A stretch of 64,000 bases of DNA from GCA-2712985 sp964515905 (GCA_964515905.1 CAZEWK010000024.1:56829-120828), one strand, 5' to 3'; counted from the first letter of the stretch, positions 43,028 to 52,878 are shown. The notes: generated from the sequence alone by a model not told the origin. Numbers and translations: made by a program.

Positions 43028-44176
43028 ATGAACGATATCCCTTTCGGCAAACCCATTATTGAAACGGAAGAGTGCAACGCCGTGATCGAAGCACTTAAAA
43101 ATCCCATCCTCACTCATGGTTCTAGGGTACGACAATTTGAGCGCGACTTTGCTTCTTGGACCAAAGCGCCTGAAGCCGTAAGTGTATCGTCGTGCACTGC
43201 AGGCATGCACCTTGTTTGGTTCACTCTTGGAATCGGACCAGGAGATGAAGTAATTGTGCCCGCTATGACTCACACAGCCACAGCCCATGCTGTTAGTTAT
43301 ACTGGGGCGACTCCCGTTTTCGTTGATGCAGTAAAAGACACCGGTAATATCTGTTTGGATGCGGTAACGAGTGCCATAACCACCAGGACTAAGGCCATCG
43401 CAATAGTTCATTATCTTGGTGTGCCCGTTGACATGCGACGTCTGATGCCCATTGCCGAAGAACACGAGTTATTCGTACTTGAAGACTGCGCCCTGTCAGT
43501 GGGATCTAAACTAGACGGGACACACGTCGGACTGCAAGGGGATGCCGGCGTGTTTTCCTTTTACCCTGTCAAACATATGACCACTGCCGAAGGCGGCATG
43601 ATTATTACTCGTCATTCCGACCTGGCTGAACGACTCAAATTACGTAAAGCCTTCGGAGTCGACAGTGCAATGCAGGACAGAAAGGTTCCGGGTATTTATG
43701 ATGTTGTTACTCTCGGCTACAACTTTCGTATGAATGAGATCCAAGGTGCCCTCGGCATTGAGCAAATAAAAAAACTTGATCGATTCTTGAAACAAAGACA
43801 AAAGAATTACAACACGCTTGAAACCGGCCTATCCTCCATTCAAGAATTGATTCTTTTTTGTAGGCAACCGGCGCGTTTCCATAGCAGTTATTACTGCTTC
43901 AATATAATGCTGACAGAGGCAAATACTGGCCTACGCACGGAGTTTATTAACGCACTCAAAGAAAAGGGTGTTGGTACATCGGTGCACTATCCAGGCCCTG
44001 TGCCTCAAACCACCTACTATCGGAAGCGTTTCGGCCATATACCGTCCGACCATCCTGTTGCAAACTGGATCAGCAACTGCTCAATAGCATTACCAGTTGG
44101 GCCCCATCTGAATAGCAGTCACATGAAAATAATTATCTCAGCTGTGAAAGACACAATCCTTAAGGTACTCGATTAA
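43028..44176 (+). CDS. DegT/DnrJ/EryC1 family sugar aminotransferase
   Basis: 382-residue PLP enzyme of the sugar aminotransferase family. It starts with PFGKPIIETEECNAVIEAL, has SSCTAGMHLVW for phosphate binding, LEDCALSVGSKLDG with the PLP aspartate, and FSFYPVKHMTTAEGGMI with the PLP lysine, then YNFRMNEIQGALG. It aminates an NDP-keto sugar, consistent with the upstream oxidoreductase and the downstream acetyltransferase. A second, truncated DegT gene sits at the right edge of the window. Confidence 0.92.
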   Translation: MNDIPFGKPIIETEECNAVIEALKNPILTHGSRVRQFERDFASWTKAPEAVSVSSCTAGMHLVWFTLGIGPGDEVIVPAMTHTATAHAVSYTGATPVFVDAVKDTGNICLDAVTSAITTRTKAIAIVHYLGVPVDMRRLMPIAEEHELFVLEDCALSVGSKLDGTHVGLQGDAGVFSFYPVKHMTTAEGGMIITRHSDLAERLKLRKAFGVDSAMQDRKVPGIYDVVTLGYNFRMNEIQGALGIEQIKKLDRFLKQRQKNYNTLETGLSSIQELILFCRQPARFHSSYYCFNIMLTEANTGLRTEFINALKEKGVGTSVHYPGPVPQTTYYRKRFGHIPSDHPVANWISNCSIALPVGPHLNSSHMKIIISAVKDTILKVLD

Positions 44177-45204
44177 TGATCGACATCGTAAACCGCCGAA
44201 TTGCGTTGATTGGAGGAGCTGGATTCATCGGCCATAATCTAGCTCTTCGTTTAAAGGAGTTAGGGGCAGATGTTCACCTAATCGACAGCCTACAAGTAAA
44301 TAATTTATACGCATTTACCCAGGCACAATCAGAAATTGTAAATCGTGAATTATATGTTCAGATAATTCAAGAACGCCTTGATTTACTGCGTACATCCGAC
44401 GTCCCCATGCACCTTCAAGACGCACGTGAATATCATGCAATGAACCAAGTCCTAAACGACATTAAACCTTCTGTAGTTATCCAATTAGCAGCCGTTTCAC
44501 ATGCTGGGCGTTCCAATAAGGACCCCTATAGTACTTTTGATCACAGCCTTAGGACCCTAGAAAATGCTTTGGATTATAGCAGAGACAACGTAGAGCATTT
44601 TATATTTTTCTCCTCCTCCATGGTCTACGGAAACTTTCAGGGAAACACAGTAACGGAGGATACAACGTGCGAACCATTAGGGATTTATGGCGCACTAAAA
44701 TTTGCAGGCGAGAAGATGGTTATCGCATACAATCAAGTTTTCGACTTACCTTATACCATTGTCCGGCCCTCAGCATTGTATGGAGAACGTTGCGTTAGCC
44801 GTCGGGTGGGACAAATCTTTATAGAAAACGCCCTCAGCGGAACAGATGTGACCGTCTATGGCGATGGGTCAGATGCACTGGATTTCACATACATCGGTGA
44901 CTTAGTGGATGGAATTGTGAAAGTTATAGAGAATGAAAACGCCCGCAATGAAATATTTAATTTAACCTATGGGGGAGCACGTTCCATTTCAGACATGGCA
45001 CAAATTATTGGAAACCACTTCCCAAATATTTCTGTCAAATATGAAGAACGCGACAACCTGATGCCAGAACGGGGGACACTCGCTGTCGATAAGGCAAGAA
45101 CATGTATCGGCTACAATCCAAGTTGGCCCCTTGAAGAGGGCTTCATCCGTTATATTCAGTGGTATAAGGAGCTTTTTAGAAATAATGGACTTACTATTTC
45201 GTGA
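44176..45204 (+). CDS. NAD-dependent sugar-nucleotide epimerase/dehydratase
   Basis: 342-residue extended SDR. Cofactor motif IALIGGAGFIGHNLALRL, VIQLAAVSHAGRSNKDP, the catalytic serine segment FFSSSMVYG and YGALKFAGEKM as the Y-x3-K site. It resembles WbpP/GalE-like epimerases or 4,6-dehydratases; the choice is not clear from sequence. Start and stop overlap the neighbouring genes (TAATG, GTGA), so it is an integral member of the operon. Confidence 0.86.
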   Translation: MIDIVNRRIALIGGAGFIGHNLALRLKELGADVHLIDSLQVNNLYAFTQAQSEIVNRELYVQIIQERLDLLRTSDVPMHLQDAREYHAMNQVLNDIKPSVVIQLAAVSHAGRSNKDPYSTFDHSLRTLENALDYSRDNVEHFIFFSSSMVYGNFQGNTVTEDTTCEPLGIYGALKFAGEKMVIAYNQVFDLPYTIVRPSALYGERCVSRRVGQIFIENALSGTDVTVYGDGSDALDFTYIGDLVDGIVKVIENENARNEIFNLTYGGARSISDMAQIIGNHFPNISVKYEERDNLMPERGTLAVDKARTCIGYNPSWPLEEGFIRYIQWYKELFRNNGLTIS

Positions 45205-45905
45205 ATACAGAATTTAACGAACTAGTTAGAGACGATTGGTTAGGAGATCAATTGGGAAAACCGGCATGGCATCTAAAATCTAACGCTAACCCGAAACAGG
45301 GGATACTCTCTACAACGGCGCCGGCATTTATCGACGCACGCGCCACCCCTAATGACACTGAATACTGCAGGGAGTTATTTTCGGCAGGCTTTAACCTAGT
45401 CAACACAACTATCACTCTAGGACGAACAAACCACGGACAAACTTCAAATAGTGCTTTTGAAGTACGGCAAGCAGAACTAGAGGATGCTCCATCCATAGAA
45501 GAAATTGCTGCTAAAGTATTTACCTTCGATCGGTTCCATGCTGATCCTGATATACCCAACGAAACTGCCAATAGAATCAAAGCTAGCTGGGCAAAAAATT
45601 ATTTTTCTGGTCAACGCGGAGACTGGATGATTGTTGGTCGCATCAAAGGAAAAGTATCCGGTTTTCTGCAACTTCTCAAAAATGACCCTTATATTGTTAT
45701 AGACTTAATCGGTGTCGACAAAAATGCGCGCGGCACCGGTCTGGCCGCTGAAATGATTGGCTACTCCACTGCTATTTGCGAGCCCAATGCTCCGATGAGG
45801 GTTGGAACACAATTAACAAACACAACGTCCATCCGTTTTTATGAGGCGTTAGGATTTAAGATTGAGGATGCGTACCATGTCTTCCATAATCACGTCATTC
45901 AGTAA
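45201..45905 (+). CDS. GNAT-family sugar N-acetyltransferase
   Basis: 234-residue protein with a GNAT domain in the C-terminal two-thirds (FEVRQAELEDAPSIEEIA, acetyl-CoA loop VDKNARGTGLAAEMIGY, and NTTSIRFYEALGFKIEDAYHVFH). This matches WecD-like acetyltransferases acting on amino sugars. It probably acetylates the amine installed by the aminotransferase. It starts with GTG overlapping the upstream stop; the NeuB gene starts inside its last 30 bases. Confidence 0.86.
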   Translation: MNTEFNELVRDDWLGDQLGKPAWHLKSNANPKQGILSTTAPAFIDARATPNDTEYCRELFSAGFNLVNTTITLGRTNHGQTSNSAFEVRQAELEDAPSIEEIAAKVFTFDRFHADPDIPNETANRIKASWAKNYFSGQRGDWMIVGRIKGKVSGFLQLLKNDPYIVIDLIGVDKNARGTGLAAEMIGYSTAICEPNAPMRVGTQLTNTTSIRFYEALGFKIEDAYHVFHNHVIQ

Positions 45906-46923
45906 AGCACCCGATGTACGTATATCGGATCACAACCTATCCGAATCAGTACTGATTGTAGCAGAGATAGGGAACAACCACGAAGGTGATATTGGTGTTG
46001 CCAAAGAGATGATTGCTGCCGCGGCAAACTCCGGCGCCAACGCAGTCAAATTCCAGACCATAGAACCCGCGCAACTAGTATCTAGTGATCAGACGGAGAG
46101 AATTAATCAGTTGACTCGCTTCCAATTTTCACGAAATGAATTCGAAGTATTATCAGAAGTAGCTGACTCTCATGGTGTATATTTTCTTTCTACTCCGTTT
46201 CACATAGAAGCTGTTAATTGGTTGAATAACATTGTCCCGGCTTTCAAAATAGCGTCCGGAGACTGCAACTATACAAAACTTTTGGAGACAATAGCTCAGA
46301 CAGGGAAACCTGTTCTTCTTTCTACCGGAGCGACTACTTTAGAAGAAGTACAAGAATCCCAAGAAACAATTTCGAACATACATAGATCACTTGGGATCGA
46401 ACCGAGACTGGTGTTATTACACTGCGTAGTCAGCTATCCAACAAGTGACTCTGACGCAAACTTATCCGCGCTTCCAGATTTAGCTCAACTTGGAGCCACA
46501 ATCGGTTATTCGGATCATACCATCGGAACTGATGCCGCGGTACTCTCTATAGGAATGGGCGCAAGGGTCATCGAAAAACACTTCACCTTAGATAAAAATT
46601 ATTCGGATTTTAGAGACCACACTTTATCTGCTGATCCGGATGAGATGACTGTTTTAGTTGAAAGAATCCGTCATGCAGAAACCCTGATAGGATCCCTAGG
46701 GAAAACTGTATTAGGGTGCGAGGAAGGGACGCGGGCTGCAGTCCGTCGTTCGGTCCATGCCAACAAAGACCTCGATCCTGAGCACTTGCTTTCGTCAAGT
46801 GATACCATTTGCCTAAGACCGAGTGATGGCATCAGTCCGACACAAGAGGCTACCGTGGCGGGCCGAACTTTGAAACAGTCTGTAAAGGCGGGGCTGCAGA
46901 TAAAAGACGAGAACCTTCTATAG
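45877..46923 (+). CDS. NeuB-family nonulosonic acid synthase, copy 1
   Basis: 348-residue sialic-acid-synthase-like enzyme condensing phosphoenolpyruvate with an N-acyl hexosamine. It has VAEIGNNHEGD, NAVKFQTIEP, YFLSTPFH, AFKIASGDCN, HCVVSYPT, IGYSDHTIG and VIEKHFTLD, and a C-terminal SAF/antifreeze domain (RRSVHANKDL) needed for catalysis in this family. ATG at 45877 has GAGG upstream; an earlier TTG/ATG adds residues without similarity. The aldose substrate is not known, because no hydrolysing epimerase gene is present in the operon. Confidence 0.9.
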   Translation: MSSIITSFSKAPDVRISDHNLSESVLIVAEIGNNHEGDIGVAKEMIAAAANSGANAVKFQTIEPAQLVSSDQTERINQLTRFQFSRNEFEVLSEVADSHGVYFLSTPFHIEAVNWLNNIVPAFKIASGDCNYTKLLETIAQTGKPVLLSTGATTLEEVQESQETISNIHRSLGIEPRLVLLHCVVSYPTSDSDANLSALPDLAQLGATIGYSDHTIGTDAAVLSIGMGARVIEKHFTLDKNYSDFRDHTLSADPDEMTVLVERIRHAETLIGSLGKTVLGCEEGTRAAVRRSVHANKDLDPEHLLSSSDTICLRPSDGISPTQEATVAGRTLKQSVKAGLQIKDENLL

Positions 46924-46927
46924 TTTC

Positions 46928-48778
46928 ATGTGTGGAATTGCAGGATATTTTGGGGCCCATCCGCCAACGAATGCCCGCATTACCGCCTGTGAAAACCTGA
47001 TGATCCGACGTGGTCCCGATTCAAGAGACCGTCACCAATTTGAACTTGGAGACGGAAATACTGTTGTCTTGCTTCATAGCCGATTGTCTATCATTGATCT
47101 AGATCCTAGGGCTAACCAGCCAATGCGAAGGGGCAAGCAGGTCATTGCTATGAATGGAGAGTTATATAACTACCTGGAGTTGCGTAGGAGTCTTCGAAGT
47201 CAAGGAGTGGCTTTTCACACCAACAGTGACACCGAAGTCATGATTGCTGGTATCCAAAATTGGGGTCTGGATAAGTTACTTGACCAGGGTGAAGGCATGT
47301 GGGCATTTGCAATGCTTGACGAGAATGAACGGACCTTGACACTTGCAAGAGATCGTTTCGGCGAAAAACCACTATATCTGATGAGTGCTGGAAGTGGACT
47401 GTATTTCGGCTCCGAACCAAAATTTCTTTTTGCCCTCGCAGGGATAAAACCCTTCGTTAATCACAATCATCTTATTCGTTACCTCGTGAACGGGTATAAA
47501 GCGTTATATAAAGTAAAGGACAACTTCTTCGATAATTTGAGAGAGTTGTCCCCTGGAACTTATGCAACATTCAAAGGCGATGGATCAGTCTTAAATAATC
47601 GATATTGGTCTTGGTCAATCCAGCCCGATGAAAAAATGAGCTTTAATGACTCTGTAGAAATTGCTCGGGATGCATTGCTTAATGCTGTTGGTTTACGCCT
47701 TCGTGCTGATGTTCCACTCGCATTTTGCCTATCTGGAGGGGTCGATTCGAATGCAATTGTATCCATTGCAAAACGAATTCATGATTTTGATGTACACGGG
47801 TTCACCATAATCAGCAGAGATGCGCGTTACGACGAGCAAGAACTCGTGGACTCCACTGTTTCGGAGTTGGGCATTCGTCATACTAGCATACCTTTGTCCA
47901 CTGAAGGGTTTCTTGAGAATTTAAGTTCATTAGTGATACAGCACGACGCCCCTATCTATACCATTTCCTACTATGTCCATTGGCTTCTCATGAACGCTAT
48001 TTCAGAAGCCGGCTACCGAATTGCTCTGAGTGGAACTGCCGCGGACGAACTTTTTACAGGTTATTACGACCACCACAACGCCTACCTTTACGAAATTTAT
48101 TCAGACCCCAATGAATATGACACAGCACTTGCTAGCTGGCAAAAATATGTAAGGCCAATAGTTCGGAATCCATATTTGAAAAATCCCAACTTATTTGTGG
48201 AAGATCCTGCTTTTCGAGACCATATTTATCTCAATTCTGACGTGTTCTCTAAGGCGCTTATTGAACCCTGGTCAGAACCCTTCGAGGAAACCCAATATAC
48301 TACTAGTCTATTGCGAAATCGCATGTTAAATGAGCTATTCCATGAATCCGTTCCGGTAATTCTTCATGAAGACGATAACAATGCCATGCATTGCTCTATC
48401 GAAAACCGTTCCCCTTTCTTGGATAGGAAGCTCTTCGAAATAACCAACCAAATCCCGAGTCGTCACCTTATCCAAGACGGAAAAGCTAAAGCAGTACTTC
48501 GCGAGGCAATTCGTGGGATAGCACCAAATTCGATAGTGGACAATCGGCGAAAAGTGGGTTTCAACGCTTCAATTAACGAGTTGCTTGATACGAATGACAC
48601 CAACATCCGCGCCCAAATTCTTGATGACGGACCAATATTTGAGTTGGTCCGTCGAGACGCAATCGAGGAACTTCTCCGTAAAACCACTCTTGAAAACAGT
48701 GAGAGCAAGTTTCTATTCAATTTTATTTCCAGTCGGATATTTCTTGAATGTGCAAGCTCTTTCCCCACCACTGCCTAA
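46928..48778 (+). CDS. Asparagine synthase-like amidotransferase, copy 1
   Basis: 616-residue glutamine-dependent amidotransferase. The N-terminal class II glutaminase begins MCGIAGYFGAHPP, so Cys2 is the nucleophile, with AMNGELYNYLELR. The synthetase domain has the PP-loop AFCLSGGVDSNAIV. In surface-glycan loci such homologues (WbpS-like) turn a sugar carboxylate into an amide. NeuB upstream and a second copy downstream support amidation of an acidic sugar rather than free asparagine synthesis. Confidence 0.86.
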   Translation: MCGIAGYFGAHPPTNARITACENLMIRRGPDSRDRHQFELGDGNTVVLLHSRLSIIDLDPRANQPMRRGKQVIAMNGELYNYLELRRSLRSQGVAFHTNSDTEVMIAGIQNWGLDKLLDQGEGMWAFAMLDENERTLTLARDRFGEKPLYLMSAGSGLYFGSEPKFLFALAGIKPFVNHNHLIRYLVNGYKALYKVKDNFFDNLRELSPGTYATFKGDGSVLNNRYWSWSIQPDEKMSFNDSVEIARDALLNAVGLRLRADVPLAFCLSGGVDSNAIVSIAKRIHDFDVHGFTIISRDARYDEQELVDSTVSELGIRHTSIPLSTEGFLENLSSLVIQHDAPIYTISYYVHWLLMNAISEAGYRIALSGTAADELFTGYYDHHNAYLYEIYSDPNEYDTALASWQKYVRPIVRNPYLKNPNLFVEDPAFRDHIYLNSDVFSKALIEPWSEPFEETQYTTSLLRNRMLNELFHESVPVILHEDDNNAMHCSIENRSPFLDRKLFEITNQIPSRHLIQDGKAKAVLREAIRGIAPNSIVDNRRKVGFNASINELLDTNDTNIRAQILDDGPIFELVRRDAIEELLRKTTLENSESKFLFNFISSRIFLECASSFPTTA

Positions 48779-48794
48779 CGAATTAAGCTAACCA

Positions 48795-49151
48795 GTGAAA
48801 ATCGATACTAAGAACCCACCACGTCCGTTTAAGGTCGAGCACAATACCCTAAACGACTGTGGAAGTATTTATCTTGAACCTGGCGAGCAGGTATCATTCG
48901 TGACTCCATCTGGAGCAGAGTGTGATTTTACTCGGACAGATTGGGGTTTCTACGCCACACCATCTATCAACTCTCGTCTAGCCCAATTTGGAATCAGAGC
49001 AGCAGTTATACAAAACAAAACGGAAAAGATTTTTGTTGTGTTGGTTGAACAACGCTTCACTTCAGAATTCGAATTGTATCTTCAAGAACAGGGGTCGCAA
49101 GTGTTGATTTGGCTTGATGAACACACCGACGGTGAGCTGGGAAACCGATAG
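48795..49151 (+). CDS. Small conserved-looking protein between two amidotransferases, unknown function
   Basis: 118-residue soluble protein starting with GTG at 48795. It has no signal peptide or membrane helix. The centre (YLEPGEQVSFVTPSGAECDF, TDWGFYATPSIN) is beta-rich and could be a cupin-like or small barrel fold, but I recognise no family. It lies 16 bases after one asparagine-synthase-like gene and five bases before the next. Its place suggests an accessory role to these enzymes, which is inference. Confidence 0.75.
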   Translation: MKIDTKNPPRPFKVEHNTLNDCGSIYLEPGEQVSFVTPSGAECDFTRTDWGFYATPSINSRLAQFGIRAAVIQNKTEKIFVVLVEQRFTSEFELYLQEQGSQVLIWLDEHTDGELGNR

Positions 49152-49155
49152 CATC

Positions 49156-51021
49156 ATGTGCGGCATTGCCGGATATATTGGAACCACGCCTCCAAACAAA
49201 GGGGTCATCCAAACGTGTCATAACTTAATGAGACGCAGAGGACCAGATACGGTCGGTTACTATCACCATAAGAACGAAGAGCAACATGTTGTGCTGCTTC
49301 ATAGCCGGCTCTCTATCATTGATCTTGATGCCCGAGCAAATCAACCGATGCAGCGGGGGGCACACATAATTATAACGAATGGCGAAATATATAATTTTGT
49401 GGAAATTCGGAGAGAACTGGCGCAATTAGGTGATGGCTTTGAAACTCAAAGCGACACAGAGGTTCTACTTGCAGCAATTAATCGCTGGGGCGTTGAAGAA
49501 GCACTTAGAAAGTGCGAAGGAATGTGGGCATTAGCCCATTACAATAAAGACACTGGATTTCTGACTCTAGCGCGTGACCGTTTTGGTGAAAAACCACTTT
49601 TTCTTTTGAGGGCCAACAATGGAATCTTCTTCGGTTCCGAGGTTAAATTTTTAATTGCACTGGCAGAAAGCAATCTTACTCCGAATCGAACACAACTTCG
49701 CAGATTGATAATCTATGGTTACAGAGCACTTTATAAACAAAACGAAACATTCTTTGAGGACATTTATGAACTATCCGCTGGGTGTACGCTGCGACTTGGC
49801 AATAGCACCAATAATGTTCCTACTCGATACTGGGAACCCAAGATAAAACGCGATGAAACTCTAACGTTTGATAACGCTGTAGAGAGAAGCAGAGACGCAG
49901 TCATCGAAGCAGTTCGTCTTCGGCTTCGTGCTGATGTTCCGTTAGCCTTTTGCATGAGCGGCGGGATCGATTCTAATACCCTGATCAGCATCGCAACACA
50001 GATTTTCAATTATGATGTGCACGGCTTCACCGTCGTAAACGAAGACTCCCGTTATACCGAACAAGATATGGTAAATGTGGCTGTAGAAACACAAGGATTA
50101 AAACACACCGAGATCCCAATTAGCACAGATAATTTTCTTTCTTGCCTAAGGACTCTTATTCGCCAGCACGATGCTCCTATTTTCACAATTTCAGCATATT
50201 GTCACTGGCTTTTGATGGGAGCAATCCATGAAGCGGGATATCGGATAGCAATCAGCGGCACTGGTGCTGACGAATTATTTTCTGGTTACTACGATCATCA
50301 TCTTGCCTACCTGGCCGATATGTATGGATCACCAGAATACCCCTCTGCCTTAAAGAAGTGGGAAACATACGTCCGTCCTCATGTTTTAAACCCATTACTC
50401 CGAAATCCCAATATGTTTATCGACAATCCAAAGGAGCAACGACACCTTTATATGAATGCGCAGACTTATGGAAAACATTTAACAACCCCGTGGAACGAAA
50501 CTCATACCGATGATTATTGGGAGCGGGATATTTTACGAAATCGTATGTTGAATGAGCTTTTTATAGAAACCATTCCTCCGCCGCTACATGAGGAAGATCT
50601 AAATGCAATGTATTTCTCGGTAGAGAACCGATCCCCATTTCTCGATACCGGTCTTTTTGAAGCAAGCTATACGATACCTACCCAGCATCTCGTTCAAAAC
50701 GGTATGGCTAAAGCTGTTCTGCGAGAAGCAATGCGCGGGATCGTTCCGGATGCAATATTGGATAATCGCCGTAAAGTCGGCTTCAACGCACCGTTATTTA
50801 AATTTTTGGATAGGACTGACCCTCAAGTAAGGTCCCAAGTACTGGACGACGGAGAAATCTACGACATAGTTCGGCGGGATACTGTCGAAACGCTGATGAA
50901 TTGTCCAGACCTAGAAAACCACGAAGGACTGTTTTTGTTTGCTGTAATAAACGCGCGGATATTCCTAGAAGAATTTCCAAAACTAGAGCCAAAGTCTTCG
51001 TATTCCACGACAATACAATGA
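49156..51021 (+). CDS. Asparagine synthase-like amidotransferase, copy 2
   Basis: 621-residue paralogue of the enzyme at 46.9 kb. The start must be the ATG at 49156, because the glutaminase needs a processed N-terminal cysteine (MCGIAGYIGTTPP); a longer in-frame reading would bury it. PP-loop is AFCMSGGIDSNTLI. The two copies match over their whole length (LHSRLSIIDLD, RDRFGEKPL, RRKVGFNA), with many substitutions. Its last bases overlap the acetyltransferase start. Confidence 0.87.
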   Translation: MCGIAGYIGTTPPNKGVIQTCHNLMRRRGPDTVGYYHHKNEEQHVVLLHSRLSIIDLDARANQPMQRGAHIIITNGEIYNFVEIRRELAQLGDGFETQSDTEVLLAAINRWGVEEALRKCEGMWALAHYNKDTGFLTLARDRFGEKPLFLLRANNGIFFGSEVKFLIALAESNLTPNRTQLRRLIIYGYRALYKQNETFFEDIYELSAGCTLRLGNSTNNVPTRYWEPKIKRDETLTFDNAVERSRDAVIEAVRLRLRADVPLAFCMSGGIDSNTLISIATQIFNYDVHGFTVVNEDSRYTEQDMVNVAVETQGLKHTEIPISTDNFLSCLRTLIRQHDAPIFTISAYCHWLLMGAIHEAGYRIAISGTGADELFSGYYDHHLAYLADMYGSPEYPSALKKWETYVRPHVLNPLLRNPNMFIDNPKEQRHLYMNAQTYGKHLTTPWNETHTDDYWERDILRNRMLNELFIETIPPPLHEEDLNAMYFSVENRSPFLDTGLFEASYTIPTQHLVQNGMAKAVLREAMRGIVPDAILDNRRKVGFNAPLFKFLDRTDPQVRSQVLDDGEIYDIVRRDTVETLMNCPDLENHEGLFLFAVINARIFLEEFPKLEPKSSYSTTIQ

Positions 51022-51698
51022 GTGGAGAGACTGTCCTGCCGAATATTGGGTACAAAAATGCTTCTGAAATTCCTATGCAATATGATGGGGATCAAAATAT
51101 TCGGCGAACGGCCGGGTTTTGGACCACATATTATAAAATCCGGTTTCGTTGGTTAGGAATTCGATATGGGGCTGGTCTAATAGTCCGCGGAAGGCTGCTA
51201 TTGCAAATTGATGGAAAAGCAGAAAATCTCCATATCGGTAAGAACGTTACGTTAATGCCAGGAGTACATTTAAAAAACCGTGAAAACGGAACGATTTTCC
51301 TACACGACCGAGTAACTCTGGATACCAATGTCCGACTAGTAGCTGCAAACAATGCCCATATTATGATAGGTGAAAATGCCAGCGTAGGTATGGGGTCGAT
51401 AATAAATGCTGGAGACGATGTCATCATCGGTCGGGGAACAATCACCGCTGGATACTGCTACATTAATGTTTCGGATCATAATTTTTCTGCTGGAACACCC
51501 ATACGGTCGCAAGGCTTTAAGCATGCCCCCATAAGTATTGGAGAAGACGCATGGCTTGGTGCATACGTTTTTGTCCTACGAGGCGCTCGTGTCGGACACG
51601 GCGCTGTCGTAGCTGCCACTTCAGTCGTGTCTGGTGACATCCCAAGAAATGCAATTGTTCAGGGTCAACCTGCTAAAATTATAAAATATCGAGAATAG
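51018..51698 (+). CDS. Left-handed beta-helix (hexapeptide) acyltransferase
   Basis: 226-residue acyltransferase of the LbetaH family. Hexapeptide repeats run from about residue 70 to 205 (NLHIGKNVTLMPGVHL, IMIGENASVGMGSIIN, VIIGRGTITAGYCYI), with the catalytic-type histidine in NVSDHNFSAG and WLGAYVFVLRGARVGHGAVV. It resembles WbbJ/maltose O-acetyltransferases. It probably O-acetylates a glycan residue. ATG at 51018 overlaps the upstream stop (ATGA); earlier in-frame starts lie inside that gene. Confidence 0.87.
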   Translation: MSGETVLPNIGYKNASEIPMQYDGDQNIRRTAGFWTTYYKIRFRWLGIRYGAGLIVRGRLLLQIDGKAENLHIGKNVTLMPGVHLKNRENGTIFLHDRVTLDTNVRLVAANNAHIMIGENASVGMGSIINAGDDVIIGRGTITAGYCYINVSDHNFSAGTPIRSQGFKHAPISIGEDAWLGAYVFVLRGARVGHGAVVAATSVVSGDIPRNAIVQGQPAKIIKYRE

Positions 51699-51705
51699 TT
51701 GTTCT

Positions 51706-52857
51706 ATGAAATATTGCCATCAATGTCTGATTCCCAACACGAAACCCCATGTTGTGTTTGATGAATTAGGAATCTGCAACGCTTGTCGTACACACGAGTA
51801 TAAGAACAAACTCTATGCTGGCATTGATTGGAATGAACGAAATTCCCGTTTTGAAGCGATACTTTCAGAAGCTAAAAAGATTAAAGCGCCGCTATATGAT
51901 GTTTTAGTTCCTGTCAGCGGAGGCAAAGATAGCATCACACAAGTTCATCGGGTTCTTGACAGAGATCTTAGGATACTTGCCGTAAACATTGATTACGGAA
52001 TTAAGACGGAAATAGGTCGTCATAACCTTTCATTAATTCCCAAAATGGGTGCAAATTTATTTACTTTCACCCCTGCCCAACCTTTACATCGTGAGCTCAT
52101 CAAAATTGGGTTTAGGGACTTTGGCGATCCTGACTTACTAAGCCATACCCTTTTGCACGCTATGCCGCTGAGGCTTGCAACCCAATTAAACATACCACTT
52201 GTCCTTCTCGGCGAGAATTCCGCATTCGAATATGGCGGTGATGCTTCAATAGCGGAAAATCCAGAGATGTCCCACGAATGGTTTTTGAAGTACGCGGCCA
52301 ACAATGGGCAGGACGCACATTATGTATCCAAAAATTACAATATACCTTATTCCCTTCTAATCCCTTATGACTATCCGGTGGACTTGGACTCTTCTCCAAC
52401 CAAAGCAATTTTTATGAGTCATTTTTTTCATTGGGACTCCGAGAAACATTTAGAGATCGCTCAAGGATATGGGTTCCAGTCTTTAACTGATCCAGCGGAA
52501 GGAACATTCCGCAATTATGTTGGTATAGACGAAAAGATTCACCGAATTCACCAATATTTTAAAGTGTTGAAATTTGGATATGGACGAGCAACCGACCACG
52601 CATGCGAGGATATTCGCAATGGTCGTATTACACGCGAAAGGGCAAAACCATTGGTTCGCAACCATGATCTTCAGGAATTGGGCGAGTCATATATCAGCGC
52701 TTTTATCGATTATATAAATATGAGCCGTGCTGAGTTTGAATCTATTTTAAACAATTACCGGAACACCGAAATCTGGCACCGCAACAATGAAGGACGATGG
52801 AGCATACCTGGACACTTAGTCGATATCCCTCCGGGTTCCATTGTTGGCAAACAATAA
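51706..52857 (+). CDS. N-acetyl sugar amidotransferase (WbpG/PseA family)
   Basis: 383-residue PP-loop ATPase. A zinc-finger start (CHQCLIPNTKPHVVFDELGICNAC, here given as C-x2-C and C-x2-C pairs) is followed by the pyrophosphatase loop PVSGGKDSITQVH. WbpG converts an acetamido to an acetamidino group on a sugar using ammonia; PseA does the same for pseudaminic acid. WbpG normally works with HisH- and HisF-like proteins, which are not found in this window. Product: an acetamidino sugar, by family. Confidence 0.88.
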   Translation: MKYCHQCLIPNTKPHVVFDELGICNACRTHEYKNKLYAGIDWNERNSRFEAILSEAKKIKAPLYDVLVPVSGGKDSITQVHRVLDRDLRILAVNIDYGIKTEIGRHNLSLIPKMGANLFTFTPAQPLHRELIKIGFRDFGDPDLLSHTLLHAMPLRLATQLNIPLVLLGENSAFEYGGDASIAENPEMSHEWFLKYAANNGQDAHYVSKNYNIPYSLLIPYDYPVDLDSSPTKAIFMSHFFHWDSEKHLEIAQGYGFQSLTDPAEGTFRNYVGIDEKIHRIHQYFKVLKFGYGRATDHACEDIRNGRITRERAKPLVRNHDLQELGESYISAFIDYINMSRAEFESILNNYRNTEIWHRNNEGRWSIPGHLVDIPPGSIVGKQ

Positions 52858-52878
52858 CAGATACAAATTGGATTCTTT

